Source: Plasmodiophora brassicae
Taxonomy: Eukaryota > Endomyxa: Phytomyxea > Phytomyxea > Plasmodiophorida
Direction of reading: 5' to 3'
Assembly (NCBI GenBank): GCA_036867785.1
Contig: CP145421.1
Span: 248,001 to 312,000 of the forward strand
Length of the DNA: 64,000 bases
Position 1 is the stretch's first letter, and every line of letters begins with the position of its first letter. The position numbers and the translations under genes are program-made. The notes below the pieces were generated by a model. The model saw only the letters and a program-made list of their open reading frames with translations. It was not told the origin of the DNA and did no database searches. This document shows positions 51,765 to 63,279 of the stretch, in pieces.

Positions 51765-54700
51765 ATGCGCGAGATCTGGCGGACCACGACGTGGAATGGC
51801 GTCTTCCAGGACGCCGACCTCGGCGTGGCCGGGTCCGCATCGCACGTCGACGACCTGTCCGTCGTGATTAGCACCATCGCTGACCACGCCACGATCGACG
51901 CCCCGTTCTTCGCTGCCCTTCGCGATGCGGCCTCATTCGCCGATAAGCACCACAAAGCCAGGATCGCTGCCGACGACGACGTCTCGCTGTGCGCCCTGAT
52001 CAACGAAGCCACTGGACGGGTGACCGGCCTCGAACCCGGCCAGGTCCTCATCGTGCCCTGCCGTGCGGGGCGCCCGGACCTATTCATCGTCGTCACCATC
52101 GGGCGACGATCGCAACGCGCGTTCGACTTGACATTGACCAACGTCTCCCGAGACGCGACGCTCAACGCCTACCATCCCGGGTCGGCGAGCGGCACCGGGC
52201 GCCTGCTTCGCCAGTCGTCGCTGACGTTCCAGGACGTCGATATCGCGCACCTGACCGACGGCGCGTGGTGGTGGGCGCTCCTGTGCATGCCGGACGAGAA
52301 CGCGCGCGCTTGGGCGCTGCTCTACGATGGCGTCATCCCCAACGCACTCGGCGTGCACACGTTCGCGGCGTGCCGGGACCGGATCGTCAGCGCACCGATG
52401 CGGTGCCTGCCGAGGTCGGATCGCACCAACGCGGTGCGTGTCGTGCAGCACGCCCTGCAATCCGCCCTGCAACGCTATCGGGGCGTGTCGTACGCGGACG
52501 CACGCGCCGTCTGGACCCGCCTCCAGACTGCGCTGCTGAGCGAGGCGCGCGACGACCTGCTTGCCAGGCACCCAGAGCTAACCCGGGCCGATCGGGACGC
52601 CCTTCGCGCCGGGTGCGATCGCGTCGCCGATCGCGTCCTGACAAACGCCATCGCCCCGTTCCTTGCCGAACCGGATGACGGACACCCTACCGTTGCGTCG
52701 AACGACGACGTCAGGTACGAGGCGTTCCCGTTCGCCGAGGCCGCGTACGACAACACGGGCGATGGGATTCGCGCCCGTCGAGTTTCCGCACCGGCGCCCG
52801 CGGACGCCCTGGGCGCGGCGCTGTCCTCGTTGCCGGTCTCGCTGGTGGCGCTGCGGGGAATGACCTGCAGGACGGTCCCCGACCTGGTCGCGCTCCTCGA
52901 CGAGTACTGGACCGTGTCGATGGCGATGCCGGCGCTGACGACGCTGTCCGCCTCGGTGTACGTCGCCCTCGTCCGGCACCTGGCCGTCGTGCAACTCGCG
53001 GATGGCATGCGAGCCTGGCCGGACACGGTGCCGTTCGTCAGCCGGGAGCACCTGGCCGCGCGGCTCGTTGCCCTGGCACAACGGTACACCTGCGCCTATG
53101 CCGCGTTACCGGTGCGGGAACCGGGAAGCGTCCACGGCGACGAGCACGTCATCACGCTGGCCGTCTTCACTGTCGCCATCATGCGTATCGTGGACAGGCG
53201 CGACGACGTGCGCCTAGTCGTTCCCCCGGTTGGCGACCTGCGCGCCCGGCACGATGAATGCCGTTCCGCGTGGCGCCTGGCGCGGTCCGCCCTGCACGCG
53301 CCGGCGGCAACGGTCACCCTCGAGTGGCGATACGCGCCCGACTGGACGCTATCCGTCGACGGGCTGACGACGTCGTTCCTGTCCGATGACGGGCTGACCG
53401 CGATCGGCACCGTCGCGATGCTGCTGACGCATGCGGTGCTGTGCGCGCGCACGCACGCACCCACGCCGTACACGGGTGCGTGGAAGCACGGCAAGGTGCA
53501 GTGGCAGTGGGGCGACGACGACGACGACGATGGCCCCACGGCCGCGGATTGGTCCCCCATCCTGGGCGTGGCGCCCCGGGCGCTGAACGCCCCGATCGAC
53601 GCCGACCCGTTCTCGGTCACGTCGCTCCTGCTGACGTGCCGAGACGGTGCGTGCGACCCGCCGGAATCGGTGCGGACGGCGATCGTCGACGCGCTGACTG
53701 TCGCACGCGAGGTCGACGACGACGAGCGCGATCTCCTTCGCCACGCCGGCGAACTGTGCGTCGAGGTGCGTGCGAGGCATCGGCACCCGAGCACGGACGT
53801 TGCCGTCTGGATCGCGGACGTGTACCACGTCTGCCAGGTGCCGCTGGACGGCGACCTGATCGCGCTGCTGAACCAGCGGTACCGGGCGGCCGTCGACGCC
53901 GGCGACGTGGACGCGGCGCTTCGTCTGGCGCGCGCCCTGGTGTGCCAGGACGGCGTTAACGCCGGCGCGCGGGAGCTCCATGCGGCGCCGGGTGCGTTGA
54001 TCATGGCGGCGGGGCAGCCGGAGTTCATCATCGACGCCGTTGGCCACCTTCTGGACCGGTGCCCGGATCTCGCCCATCGCCCATCGGCCTGGTGCGACGC
54101 GTTCCTGGACGGCGTCGTGCACGCGTCCCTGTGCGAGGATGCCGCCGCACACGCCCTTGTCAAGAGGCAACGTGCCTCGGCTGCCCTGACGACGCCGAAC
54201 GCTGCGCTGTGGGCCGGTCAACGGACGACGTATACTCGGAGAGGCGCGGTGCCCATCAGCGTCGACACGACCCTGTCGCTCGTCTGGGGGCACCAGGCCT
54301 ACCTGCACCCGCTGCCCGCCTGGATCGCCGCACACCCCGATATCGCATTGGTGATCCCCGAGGCCGACCCGCCGCCCGCGATCTGGGTGCACCGATCCCC
54401 GACCTCGGGGCGCATGCGCCTGTTGCACAGCAACGTACAGATCGAGGTGCGGTGGCTCAACCGTTTTATGGGCGCTTCTAACTCGGCGCGCAGGAAACCG
54501 AGGCAGCCGGGCGCGCCGACCGCGATGACGAGTTCGCGGTGGATGCCCTGTCGGCGGATACGGGGTGGGTCGGCACGGTCCTGGACTCGATCATGTCGGT
54601 GGAGCTGGGCGGCGGATGGCGACACGAGCTCGGCCAGCACGTGCGCCTCAGGGCGCATGCCATCGCTGACGGCGCGTCTCGTTACGCGCTGCTGCTGATG

Positions 54701-57700
54701 ACCTGGCATCGAACGGGGCAGACCGCCAACGTCATCGTCGAGCGGGACCCGCCCGTGATGCGCGTCCTGCAACGACGGGCCTCGGGACCGTACGTCGTTC
54801 GGACGGCGTTATGGAAGTCGGGGTCGACGACAAGCGACCTGTCATGGATACGACGGGGGCCGTCGTTGCCAGATGCCGTCCTGGACGATATTCGAGTGAC
54901 GCGCGTGATGTCGGACGGGCACCAGCAGGTGCTCTGCCCGGCGCGGTTCCTTCGCGGCGTCGTCCCCGACCCGATCGTCGACCAGATGACGTTCTGGCGC
55001 GTGGAGCTCGACGTCACCGACGACGTCCTCGTCGGGAAGCTCGTCGGATACCCGCACCGCACCGCCAGGGACATGCCCGGCGCTCAGATCGTGCTCTACC
55101 CGACCCGGTCGGTCACGTCGGCACCATCCCCTGTGGTCGTCGCCCACGTCCAGATGGTCCCTGTCGAGGATGACGTCGAAGAAGCGATCAGGTCAGGTTG
55201 CCGCGCAGGCCTATATGACGCGGCGCGCTAATATTGCTCGGCGGGGGGCAGCGTTCTCGATGACAACGGCAGGTACGCCCGACGGCGCGTCCTTCAGGCG
55301 AATCGCAAGCTGGGGACGTTGAACGACGACCACATGCAGCGCGGCGTATGGCGGGCGGTCTCGCTGGACCAGTCGTGCCCGATTCTGACACGCGCGTCGC
55401 TCGGCGCGCGATTCGCATCGCTTGTCGGCCACGACAGCGACAACGTCCTCACCTGGTTGAGCAACACGGCGGGGACCGCTCGGCACTTTCAGACGTCGAT
55501 GGTGCCAGCATGGTCCCCGACGTCCAGCCAACGTTTTCCGCTTCACCGGCTGGACGTCGGGTCGGTTGTCCTCGACTCTGACGAAGGTAGACTCCTCAGT
55601 CGCCATCACCGAGCCACGATCGGCGTTGTTGCCGACGACGGCGACGATGACGTCGACGTACGGTTGGGCCTTGCTCCGCATCTCGTCCTTGCCGACAATC
55701 GTTGTTGTCGGTATCTGGCGCTGCCAGGGCCCGTGACGATCCCGATGCACATCTCGCTTCGGTTCGCAATGCCACACGGCAACCGGCAGCGGCTGGCCCT
55801 GGCCGACGCGTTCGTCGCCCAGCGCGATTACGTCGCCGCCCTGCAGCAGATCGCGTTCGTTCGCCCGCACGACCAAGCGGTCCCACCTCCACTGCAGGCC
55901 ATCAATGCCGACGGTTCCCCGATGGGCACCGCCATGCGGCTGCACTGCCTGGCGATCGGCAACCCGGCCATTGATGCACTCGTGTACGGCTCCTTGCCGT
56001 CCCACGTCGAACGCTACGTGGAATGCGTGAAGAGGGTCCCCACCGACATTCGCCTTGAGATCGACACCGAGCGGCCGCTTCTCCAGCGAGTCGCCCGCGA
56101 TTCCTGGCTGGCCCGATGCCGATTGGCGTCCCTGTCTGCGTTGGAATCCGGCCAGGGCACGTTCACCGTCGAGGCGCCCGTTCCCCAGGAGGAGGCCGCC
56201 GTCAACGCGTGCCCCGATTCGATTCCGGCCCTGGTGGCGTCTGCATCGGGCGACGACGTCATCTACGCACGGGTCGTCGAGGACAACGTGTGCCGCGGTG
56301 CGTCCGCCCGGCGCCTGTGCCGATCCGTTTGGGACGCCGTCTTGAAGCAGGGGCCGGCGCGGTCGTCAGCCCAGTCGTTCTTCCAGATGTACGACCTGCT
56401 GTCCGGGTCGGCGTCCGTCGAGGTGGCCCCGGGGCAGACCTCGTCCGGGCGCACGTTCGCACTGCTGTGCGCGCCGATGCTGCTCGGCGGCCCGCACTCG
56501 TTCGCACTCGCACTGCTGCGATCCGTCACCCGCGCCTGTGCCAACCTGGCGCCCATGCTGCCGGCGCTGGCGTCATCACCATCGTCTTCTGCTCACGACG
56601 CCGTCGAGTTCCTGTCCAGGAATTGCGTCCCGGTCGATCTGCCGGATTCGGCACGCGACGACCCGGTCGCACCGGCGCGTACCGTTACGGTTGCAGAAGG
56701 CGCCCGCCCTGGGGCACGACCTGCGACGATGGAGGACCCGCCTGGGAAGCATGACGTGTCGTCGTGGGCGGCAGACGACGTTGCCCAATTGGTGCGGGAG
56801 CCGCTGAGCCGGGTGCGGGATGACGTGCTCGTGACCCGCCAGGCGCAGTCCATCGAGCTGCTGGCGCAGATCAGCATCCAGCACATGGCCGAACAGGACG
56901 CGTTGATGGGCGACATCACCTACGACGACGATGACGACGATGGCGACGCGTCCCGGACGGCGTCGCCGTCCGGCCCGAAAGAATCGCCGCTGGACGCGCT
57001 GAAGCGACTATCGGGCACGCTGCGCGCCGGGCGCCGCGCCGACCTGGAACGGGCCGCTCTGCACTGGCAGCGATGGCGGTCAAGCAGCAGCAGCAACGAC
57101 GCCGGCGACCTCGTCCGGCATTACCTGTTCGTGCTGCGCGCTCATCGTCAGGGCGAGGCCCTGGGCGTCGTCACGGCCGGCATCGGGCGCGTCACGCCGG
57201 ACCTGATGCAGTCGGACCTGCAGGCCGCACTGCGGGCCGCCCTTGATGCATTCGACGAGCTGCTCGCGCTGTGCGCCTCGTCGAGCCGGGCGGCCTGGTT
57301 CCCGGGCGACGCCCGCGCCGTCGACATCGGCCTGCTGCGGGCGGAATTCATGACGACGAGGCCGATCGACGGCGCCCTGCTCACGAATTCGCCGGCGACG
57401 ACGTCCCTGCAACTGGTTGCGTCCCAGGCGGTCCTGTCGCGGCCCGCGCTGCGCGTTCTCGTCGTACCGGTCGGGTCCGAACGCGTCGCAAGGCCTGGCC
57501 TCGTGAACGCCGTCGTGCTGACGGACGACGACACCGCGTTCCCCGAGCGATTCGCCATCGTCGTGTGCAGCGGCCGGACGCTTCTTCGACTTCGTGGGGC
57601 GAAGATCGATGACGTCTGCGTCGAGGACGTCGACCGAGTCGTGCTCGACACGGCGCGGTGCACGGTGCCCGGGCCGGCGCCTTCCTGGACGCCCGGGGAC

Positions 57701-60700
57701 CCCAGGCGCGTTCCCCTGGCGCTCCACGTCGTGTCATCGTTGGCGTCCTGGCAGCACGCCGACGACACCGCCTGGATGGAGAAGCTTCACTACAACCGCC
57801 CCGAGTTCCTCCGGTCGCTGGCCGCCGTCCACACACAGCTGGATCGGGGCGCGCGCCGATGCGCGCTGTGGCACCAAAGCGGGAAACGTGCCGCAGTCAT
57901 CCTCGCCTTGCCGTCCTGGTACGCGGACGAGCTTCGCGCCGTACTCGCCGACTGGATCGTCGTCTACTTCAACGCGTTCGCCCCCGACTGCGCACTCGGT
58001 CGGGTGCGGATGGCGCTCGCCGACCCGCGCCGACCCGACGACTGCCCCGCCCTGGTCGCCGACGCGCACGCCTGGATCTACGACGCCCTGCCCCGCCTCA
58101 TGCAAATGATGCACGGGCGGGATTACGCGCTCGGCCAGGACGGGTGGACGCCCGCGGAACCTGCCCAGTGGAAATTCCGCGAGGCCCATATAGCATTCGG
58201 GACGGCGATTTTCGCCGCGCATGAGATCGCTGACGACCGCCCGACGCATAGCGACATGCACGAGCGGTTGCTATCGCATATTCTGCCGCTGGCCGGCATG
58301 CATTGCACGTCGCCTGCGCCGGTCGCCGACCAGCTGTTCCGAACCAGCGGCACGGTGATTGAGCGCGCGCGTCCCGCACCGTCTGCGGCGACGAAATCGC
58401 TCCTGACGGCGATCAGAACAGTGGACCTGCGCCTGAACAAGCCCGGCGCTGTTGTAAACTCCCTGGCGCGATCCGGATCCCATGTCATCATCGACTTGGC
58501 CGGTCACCTCGACGAACAGCAATCTGACCTAGGCGCCCACTCGGGGAAGGCCTTCCCTGCTGGCATCGTCCACGAAGCGTCCGACGGGCACTTAAAGCGA
58601 TGGGTGCCGTCGATTGGCGCCGATGCGCATCATGACACACCAGACAGGGTTGGCGCCGTCCTGGTCGATCGTCGTCTGGCGAGGGCAGTCCCCGCCCTGC
58701 AGTACGCGTTATCGTTGATCGATACGCCGAAGACGGCTACGGTAGTCATCGTGACGGTGTCACATGACAGCCGACTCGCCGACCTCGAGCGTGCGCTGGC
58801 AACGGTGGCCCCAGCGCCTGCCGTCGCTGTACACGTTGTCGTTCCCGTCGACCTCATGCAGCACATCGCGCTGTACATTGCCCAGAGCGCCGACAGCGAC
58901 TTCCGGATCACCAAGGACCACCTCGTCCAGTGGCTGATGCGCCCGACCGACAGAAACCTGTCCGCGCCGGCGTTGACCAACGCGCCGTCTGCGTACCCCA
59001 CGTGGCAGTGCCTGCACACGCCCGCGCCTGTGCCGAAATACGCACCGGGGACGCCACTGGATCCCGCCTTGTACAAAGACGTCAGCCAGTTCGCGTACGC
59101 GCTCCAGGACATTCGGTTCGTTGGTGTCGCGCCGCCATGGCCAGCATCGCGGGTCCACATCTCGAAACGGGTACTACCCGCATTGAACGTCGACGTGTCC
59201 ATGTCGATACCGGCGATCGACGCCGTCGTCGAGCTCGCTTCGCACGATTTCGTGGCGATCGCCGCCGATGAGATCAGCGTCGTTGCGCGCGCCCACCCGG
59301 ATTGCATCGTTCGTCACACGGCCACCGGACACGTCATGCGAGGCGATCGCGGCGCGGACGGCGCGTTCGAGTCCTTGGTCGTCAAGGTTATCGATGGGCG
59401 CTGCATGTCCACGTTGACGCCCAGCGACGTCGTGCGCCTGACAACCGGCTGCGACGTCACCGAGTTCCTGGACGCCGTCGAGCGCGTCCGTCTGAATCGG
59501 TGGACGATACCGCCGTGGCGGCAGACCGCACTCGGGCAGTCGCTGCACCGCATGTCGACGTACGATGCCGCGAAGCTGCGCCTGCAGTACGCAGTCGAGG
59601 CTGCAGGCCCCAGTGCGGAAGAAGTGCGTGGCACGCCGCAAAAGCTTACACCTGTTGAGGCCGCCGTGCTACTCGGCGCCCGGTGCGGGTGGAGGGCTAC
59701 GCCCAGCGATGTGGACACGTTCCTCAGCGTTTTCAAGGGAGATGTGGTCGCCAGCACGCTCCTGGAGCCGCTGTACGTCGTCGGCGACGCAGCGCGCGCG
59801 GCTTTGGCATCGTTCTTAGTTCGCCGCGAGCGTCGAGAAGCACTGCGGAAGGTGACGGCAAGGGTACAGGAGCGGCAAGCGCGGATGGCGGAAGAGGAAC
59901 GCCAGCGAATGGAAAGCCTGCGACGATCCCAGCGGATGGTCGGGGAGCTGCGAGCCGCCGAACAGTCGGCACGACAGCACCTCGTCGAGTGTCGTCTTCG
60001 CGAGGAGAGGGAAGCGTGGCAGGAATGGGTCGCGTCGCATCGCGTCACGGTGTCGCCTTCGCAGCCGACTCCGTTCTCCCCGGAACGTGTACCTCCTCGT
60101 CATCACGAGCCGATGATGACGTCCGCCAGGTGGCGAACTGTCCTAACGACTGTCGCGAGGGCCGACGCCCTCGAACGAGCACAGGAGGTGGTCAGGCTGG
60201 AGACGCGGGCGATGATGGCGGAATGGGTCGAGGGGCAACGCCACTGGATCCGTACAGCCATGTCTGATCTGGACGCCTTCGAACGGAGCGCTCAGCGCGC
60301 TTCGTCGCTGACAGCGTCCGCGAACTGGAGCGCCGAGGATCGTCAAGCTGTGAACCAAGAGACGACATTAGGGCATCCGGCCGTATACGAGGGCGTTAGC
60401 GGGACGTCACCCAGGCCGCCGGCGACCCTACCGGGGATCGTCGAGCATGGCAACTCGCTGATCAAGCTCAGCAAGGCATCCCAGGTGCGCGTCGACGTCG
60501 TCGAGCGGCAAGGGCGCAGGCGGGACCTCGTTCGACAGATGATGATGCTGGTGAACAACAAGAGCCCGCACACGTCGACAGTCCTGGGAGCGCTGACACA
60601 GACGGATCTGTCGATGATGTCGGACGCGGAAATACGCGCGCTGGCCAAGATCGTCCAGGACGAGGCGGGACTGATGGCCGAGGAGCAACGGCTAATGGAG

Positions 60701-61180
60701 AACGACGACGAACTGCTGCTGAAACTTCAACGCTACGAACAGGAGATGAAGAGCATCGTGGAGACGCGAGACCGCCTGCACGTCTACATGACGCATTTCG
60801 ACGATGCCAAACGATCCGTGATGCGGTCGATGTCTGGCGAGGGCAGCGCAGGCGCTGACAAGGATGGCGGGCAGACGACAACGACAGAGCACCTGTCAGG
60901 GATCATGTCGTTGAGCAGGTTCAGCAAGACCGAGCAGCATCACGTCGACGACGACGAGTACAAGGCGATGGAGGACGCCATCCAGCAGCACCCAATCGAC
61001 ATCTTCAAGCAGATGGGTCAGGACCCATGCCCGGTCAACCCGATCGCGAGGCCTGGGGCAGCGCACGAAGACGCCACGAAGGCGGACCCGGCCGCTGTCC
61101 AGTGGCCGTTCCCGGTCGTCCTGCCGCGGCACAGACGGAAACGCGCCGCCCACAGGCGCCGGCACAAACCGCCTGCATAA
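51765..61180 (+). CDS. Giant protein of about 3100 residues, family not recognised
   Basis: Three exons: 51765-54446, 54494-55191 and 55252-61180, with introns of 47 and 60 nt. The summed length 9309 nt is an exact multiple of three. The start MREIWRTTTWNGVFQDADLG is preferred to an in-frame ATG at 51708. Most of the chain is a mixed globular sequence without repeats. There is an acidic patch near residue 585 (WGDDDDDDGP). The C-terminal quarter turns into long coiled coil (RERREALRKVTARVQERQAR, EEERQRMESLRRSQRMV, LQRYEQEMKSIVETRDRLH) and ends in a basic tail (RHRRKRAAHRRRHKPPA). No P-loop, protease or ubiquitin motif was found. About 1.1 kb of exon 1 was copied in inverted orientation to 3593-4722. 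It is a cytoplasmic or nuclear scaffold by appearance only. Confidence 0.8.
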
Positions 61181-61191
61181 AAGGACGATGT

Positions 61192-63180
61192 TTAGTCTCC
61201 ACATGAGCACTGGCCGCCGATGAACCGATGCGGACGCTTATCGTGCTCGAAGACGAAGATCGGGCGGTCGTACAGCGACGACACCCGCCTGAGGGCATCG
61301 TGGCAGTCCAGGCACAGCGGCGCGCGCGTCGTCAGACGAATGGGGCCCGATGCCGGGCCAGGACGCATCAGGGCGTAGGCGACCGCCAGTTTCTCGCCAT
61401 GCATCAGCACCGATGCTCTCGCCCGGTCCTCAGTGGACGATGCGTCGGCATCGGCCCAGACCACCGACGTGTCCACTGTGTAGCCGTCGCTCAGCAGGTT
61501 GTCTATCATCATCGAGTGCTGCTCGACGGCACCGGGTGGCTGTTCGGCGTCGCCGGATAGGAAATCGATGCGACGATCATCCAGCAGCAGCGACGTCACC
61601 GTCGGCCTGCTGTCGGGAACAGGGACTCGCATGCTCGTCATCTCGGCCCGCAACCGCGACAGGTCGGATAGACGTCGAGCACGCGCGTATACGCTCGCCA
61701 TTAACGCGTACGACGGTGCCCTTGCCTCTGGCGACGCGCATGGGATACCGAGAATGCGAGCAAAGACGCGCTCCGCTCGTTCAACGTCGTGTTTCTTGCG
61801 GCACGCGCGAAGAACGCGCGCCCAGCACGATACACTGTCGTTGAACGTTGCTTGGCCGGCAACGAATCGCTCGGCGGCGTCCAGGTCATCGACCCGGGCG
61901 TACAGGTCGACCATGCAATTGGCGTGCACGTGGCCGGGATGGATCTGCCACGTCCTGGCGAAATCAGCCAGGATGGCCTGGGCGCGTTCCAGATCGGCCA
62001 CCTTCCTGCACCCGGACAGCAACGCCAGCAGCGTCTCCTTCGTCGGACGCAGTCGCGCCTCCTGCATCGCGCCGAACGTGGCTATGGCCTTGTCCAGCAG
62101 GCCATGGTTGCTGTACGCTGCAATCATGGCCGTGTAGGCGGGCGCGCTCGCGGCGCCTCTGAACAGCTCGTCGCAGGCGTCCAGGTTCATACAGAGTTCG
62201 TACGACGACATCAGCCTGGTGACGATCGGGTCGCTGCCGAGCATTCCGGTTTCGCTGGCGTATCGGTGAAGCGTCGCCACAGCGGTGCCGTCGAACGCCC
62301 GCCCGGCAGCGGTGATCATGGCGCTGAGCACGCCCGGCACGGCACCGACCTTCATCGCCCGGAACACGAGCATCATCAGAGGCACGTGCGTGGCCTTGGC
62401 AAGGGCCACGAGCACCTTCTGGACAGCAGCCTGACGATCCCGGTTAGGGATCGTCAGGGTTTCCATCACGTCCAAGACGCGGACGGCCGATTCCAGGCGA
62501 TGGTGCGCGATCAGGACCTGGACCAGGTGCCCGAACGGCGCGTGCTGACGAGGGAACCTGATCTGCGTCGAGACATCATCGTCCAGCATCTTCTCTGCAA
62601 CGTCGGCCCCTTGCGCCGACCCTGATTCGGCGCAGCACAACGCGAACGACGCGAACAAATCCGGGCCGATCGTCAGGTTGCGCTTCAGGGCGTCGTCCAG
62701 AAGCGGGAACGCGGACGAGGCGTCGTTCGCGACCCGGCAGAGGCTGACCAATCCGTTCAGTGCTGTCGTGGACGTATGAAGAACGTCGTGTTTCGAGTAG
62801 AGCTCGAACGCGTACGCAACGGGTGGAGGTTTCGCTTTGTGGGAAGCGACGAGGAAGGCGGAGAACAGCGTGTCGATGGCCTGGGGGGAGAGGCCACCGC
62901 GTGATACGGCCACGTTCATGACGTCGACGACCCTGGACGGGTCGTATCGCTGGCAGAACTGGAGCATCTGCTCGAAGAAGGCCGGGTCGAGCACGTGCTG
63001 GGAGCAGAGCACGCGCTGGAAGACGGCCCAGCCGTGCGCCGGGTCGCACCCGTCCTGCAGCAGGCGCATGGCCTGCGGGACGCTCGGGCGCTCCATGATC
63101 GTGGCGGCGTCCATGTACCGCAGACCCGGGGGTCGTCGACCGACGCGAGCGAACGCTCGAGCGACAGCACGCGCCGCCAT
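61192..63180 (-). CDS. PPR protein with E and DYW (cytidine deaminase) domains
   Basis: Single exon of 662 residues. The N-terminus MAARAVARAFARVGRRPP is a typical mitochondrial leader. Pentatricopeptide repeats follow, clearest at APAYTAMIAAYSNHGLLDKA and HANCMVDLYARVDDLDAAER. Then comes an E-type region (SCWARVLRACRKKHDVERAE, SYALMASVYARARRLSDLSR). The last 100 residues are a DYW deaminase: HGEK at residues 594-597 (zinc His plus catalytic Glu596), CLDCH at 623-627 (zinc Cys pair), and a second zinc set with His651 and Cys658/Cys660 in CSCGD. The chain stops at Asp662, so the final Tyr-Trp of the plant consensus is absent. DYW proteins perform C-to-U editing of organelle RNA. Such proteins are known in land plants and scattered protists. 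Confidence 0.9.
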   Translation of the reverse strand: MAARAVARAFARVGRRPPGLRYMDAATIMERPSVPQAMRLLQDGCDPAHGWAVFQRVLCSQHVLDPAFFEQMLQFCQRYDPSRVVDVMNVAVSRGGLSPQAIDTLFSAFLVASHKAKPPPVAYAFELYSKHDVLHTSTTALNGLVSLCRVANDASSAFPLLDDALKRNLTIGPDLFASFALCCAESGSAQGADVAEKMLDDDVSTQIRFPRQHAPFGHLVQVLIAHHRLESAVRVLDVMETLTIPNRDRQAAVQKVLVALAKATHVPLMMLVFRAMKVGAVPGVLSAMITAAGRAFDGTAVATLHRYASETGMLGSDPIVTRLMSSYELCMNLDACDELFRGAASAPAYTAMIAAYSNHGLLDKAIATFGAMQEARLRPTKETLLALLSGCRKVADLERAQAILADFARTWQIHPGHVHANCMVDLYARVDDLDAAERFVAGQATFNDSVSCWARVLRACRKKHDVERAERVFARILGIPCASPEARAPSYALMASVYARARRLSDLSRLRAEMTSMRVPVPDSRPTVTSLLLDDRRIDFLSGDAEQPPGAVEQHSMMIDNLLSDGYTVDTSVVWADADASSTEDRARASVLMHGEKLAVAYALMRPGPASGPIRLTTRAPLCLDCHDALRRVSSLYDRPIFVFEHDKRPHRFIGGQCSCGD

Positions 63181-63279
63181 GCCGCACCGGTCACCGTCTA
63201 AATCGAGTGCGACAATAACCGCTTTACTGGACTCTGCTGCTCGGATAGGTAATAGATACGCCGACGAAGGCTGCTGTCG

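Noticed and set aside
53096-54428. Two long minus-strand frames inside the giant gene's first exon
   Set aside because: Low-complexity Ser/Arg/Ala antisense shadows; the plus frame is longer and its partial copy at 3.6-4.7 kb preserves the plus-frame protein.
59314-60048. Minus-strand frame of 244 residues inside the giant gene
   Set aside because: Ser/Arg-rich antisense shadow; the plus-strand frame is continuous for nearly 6 kb.
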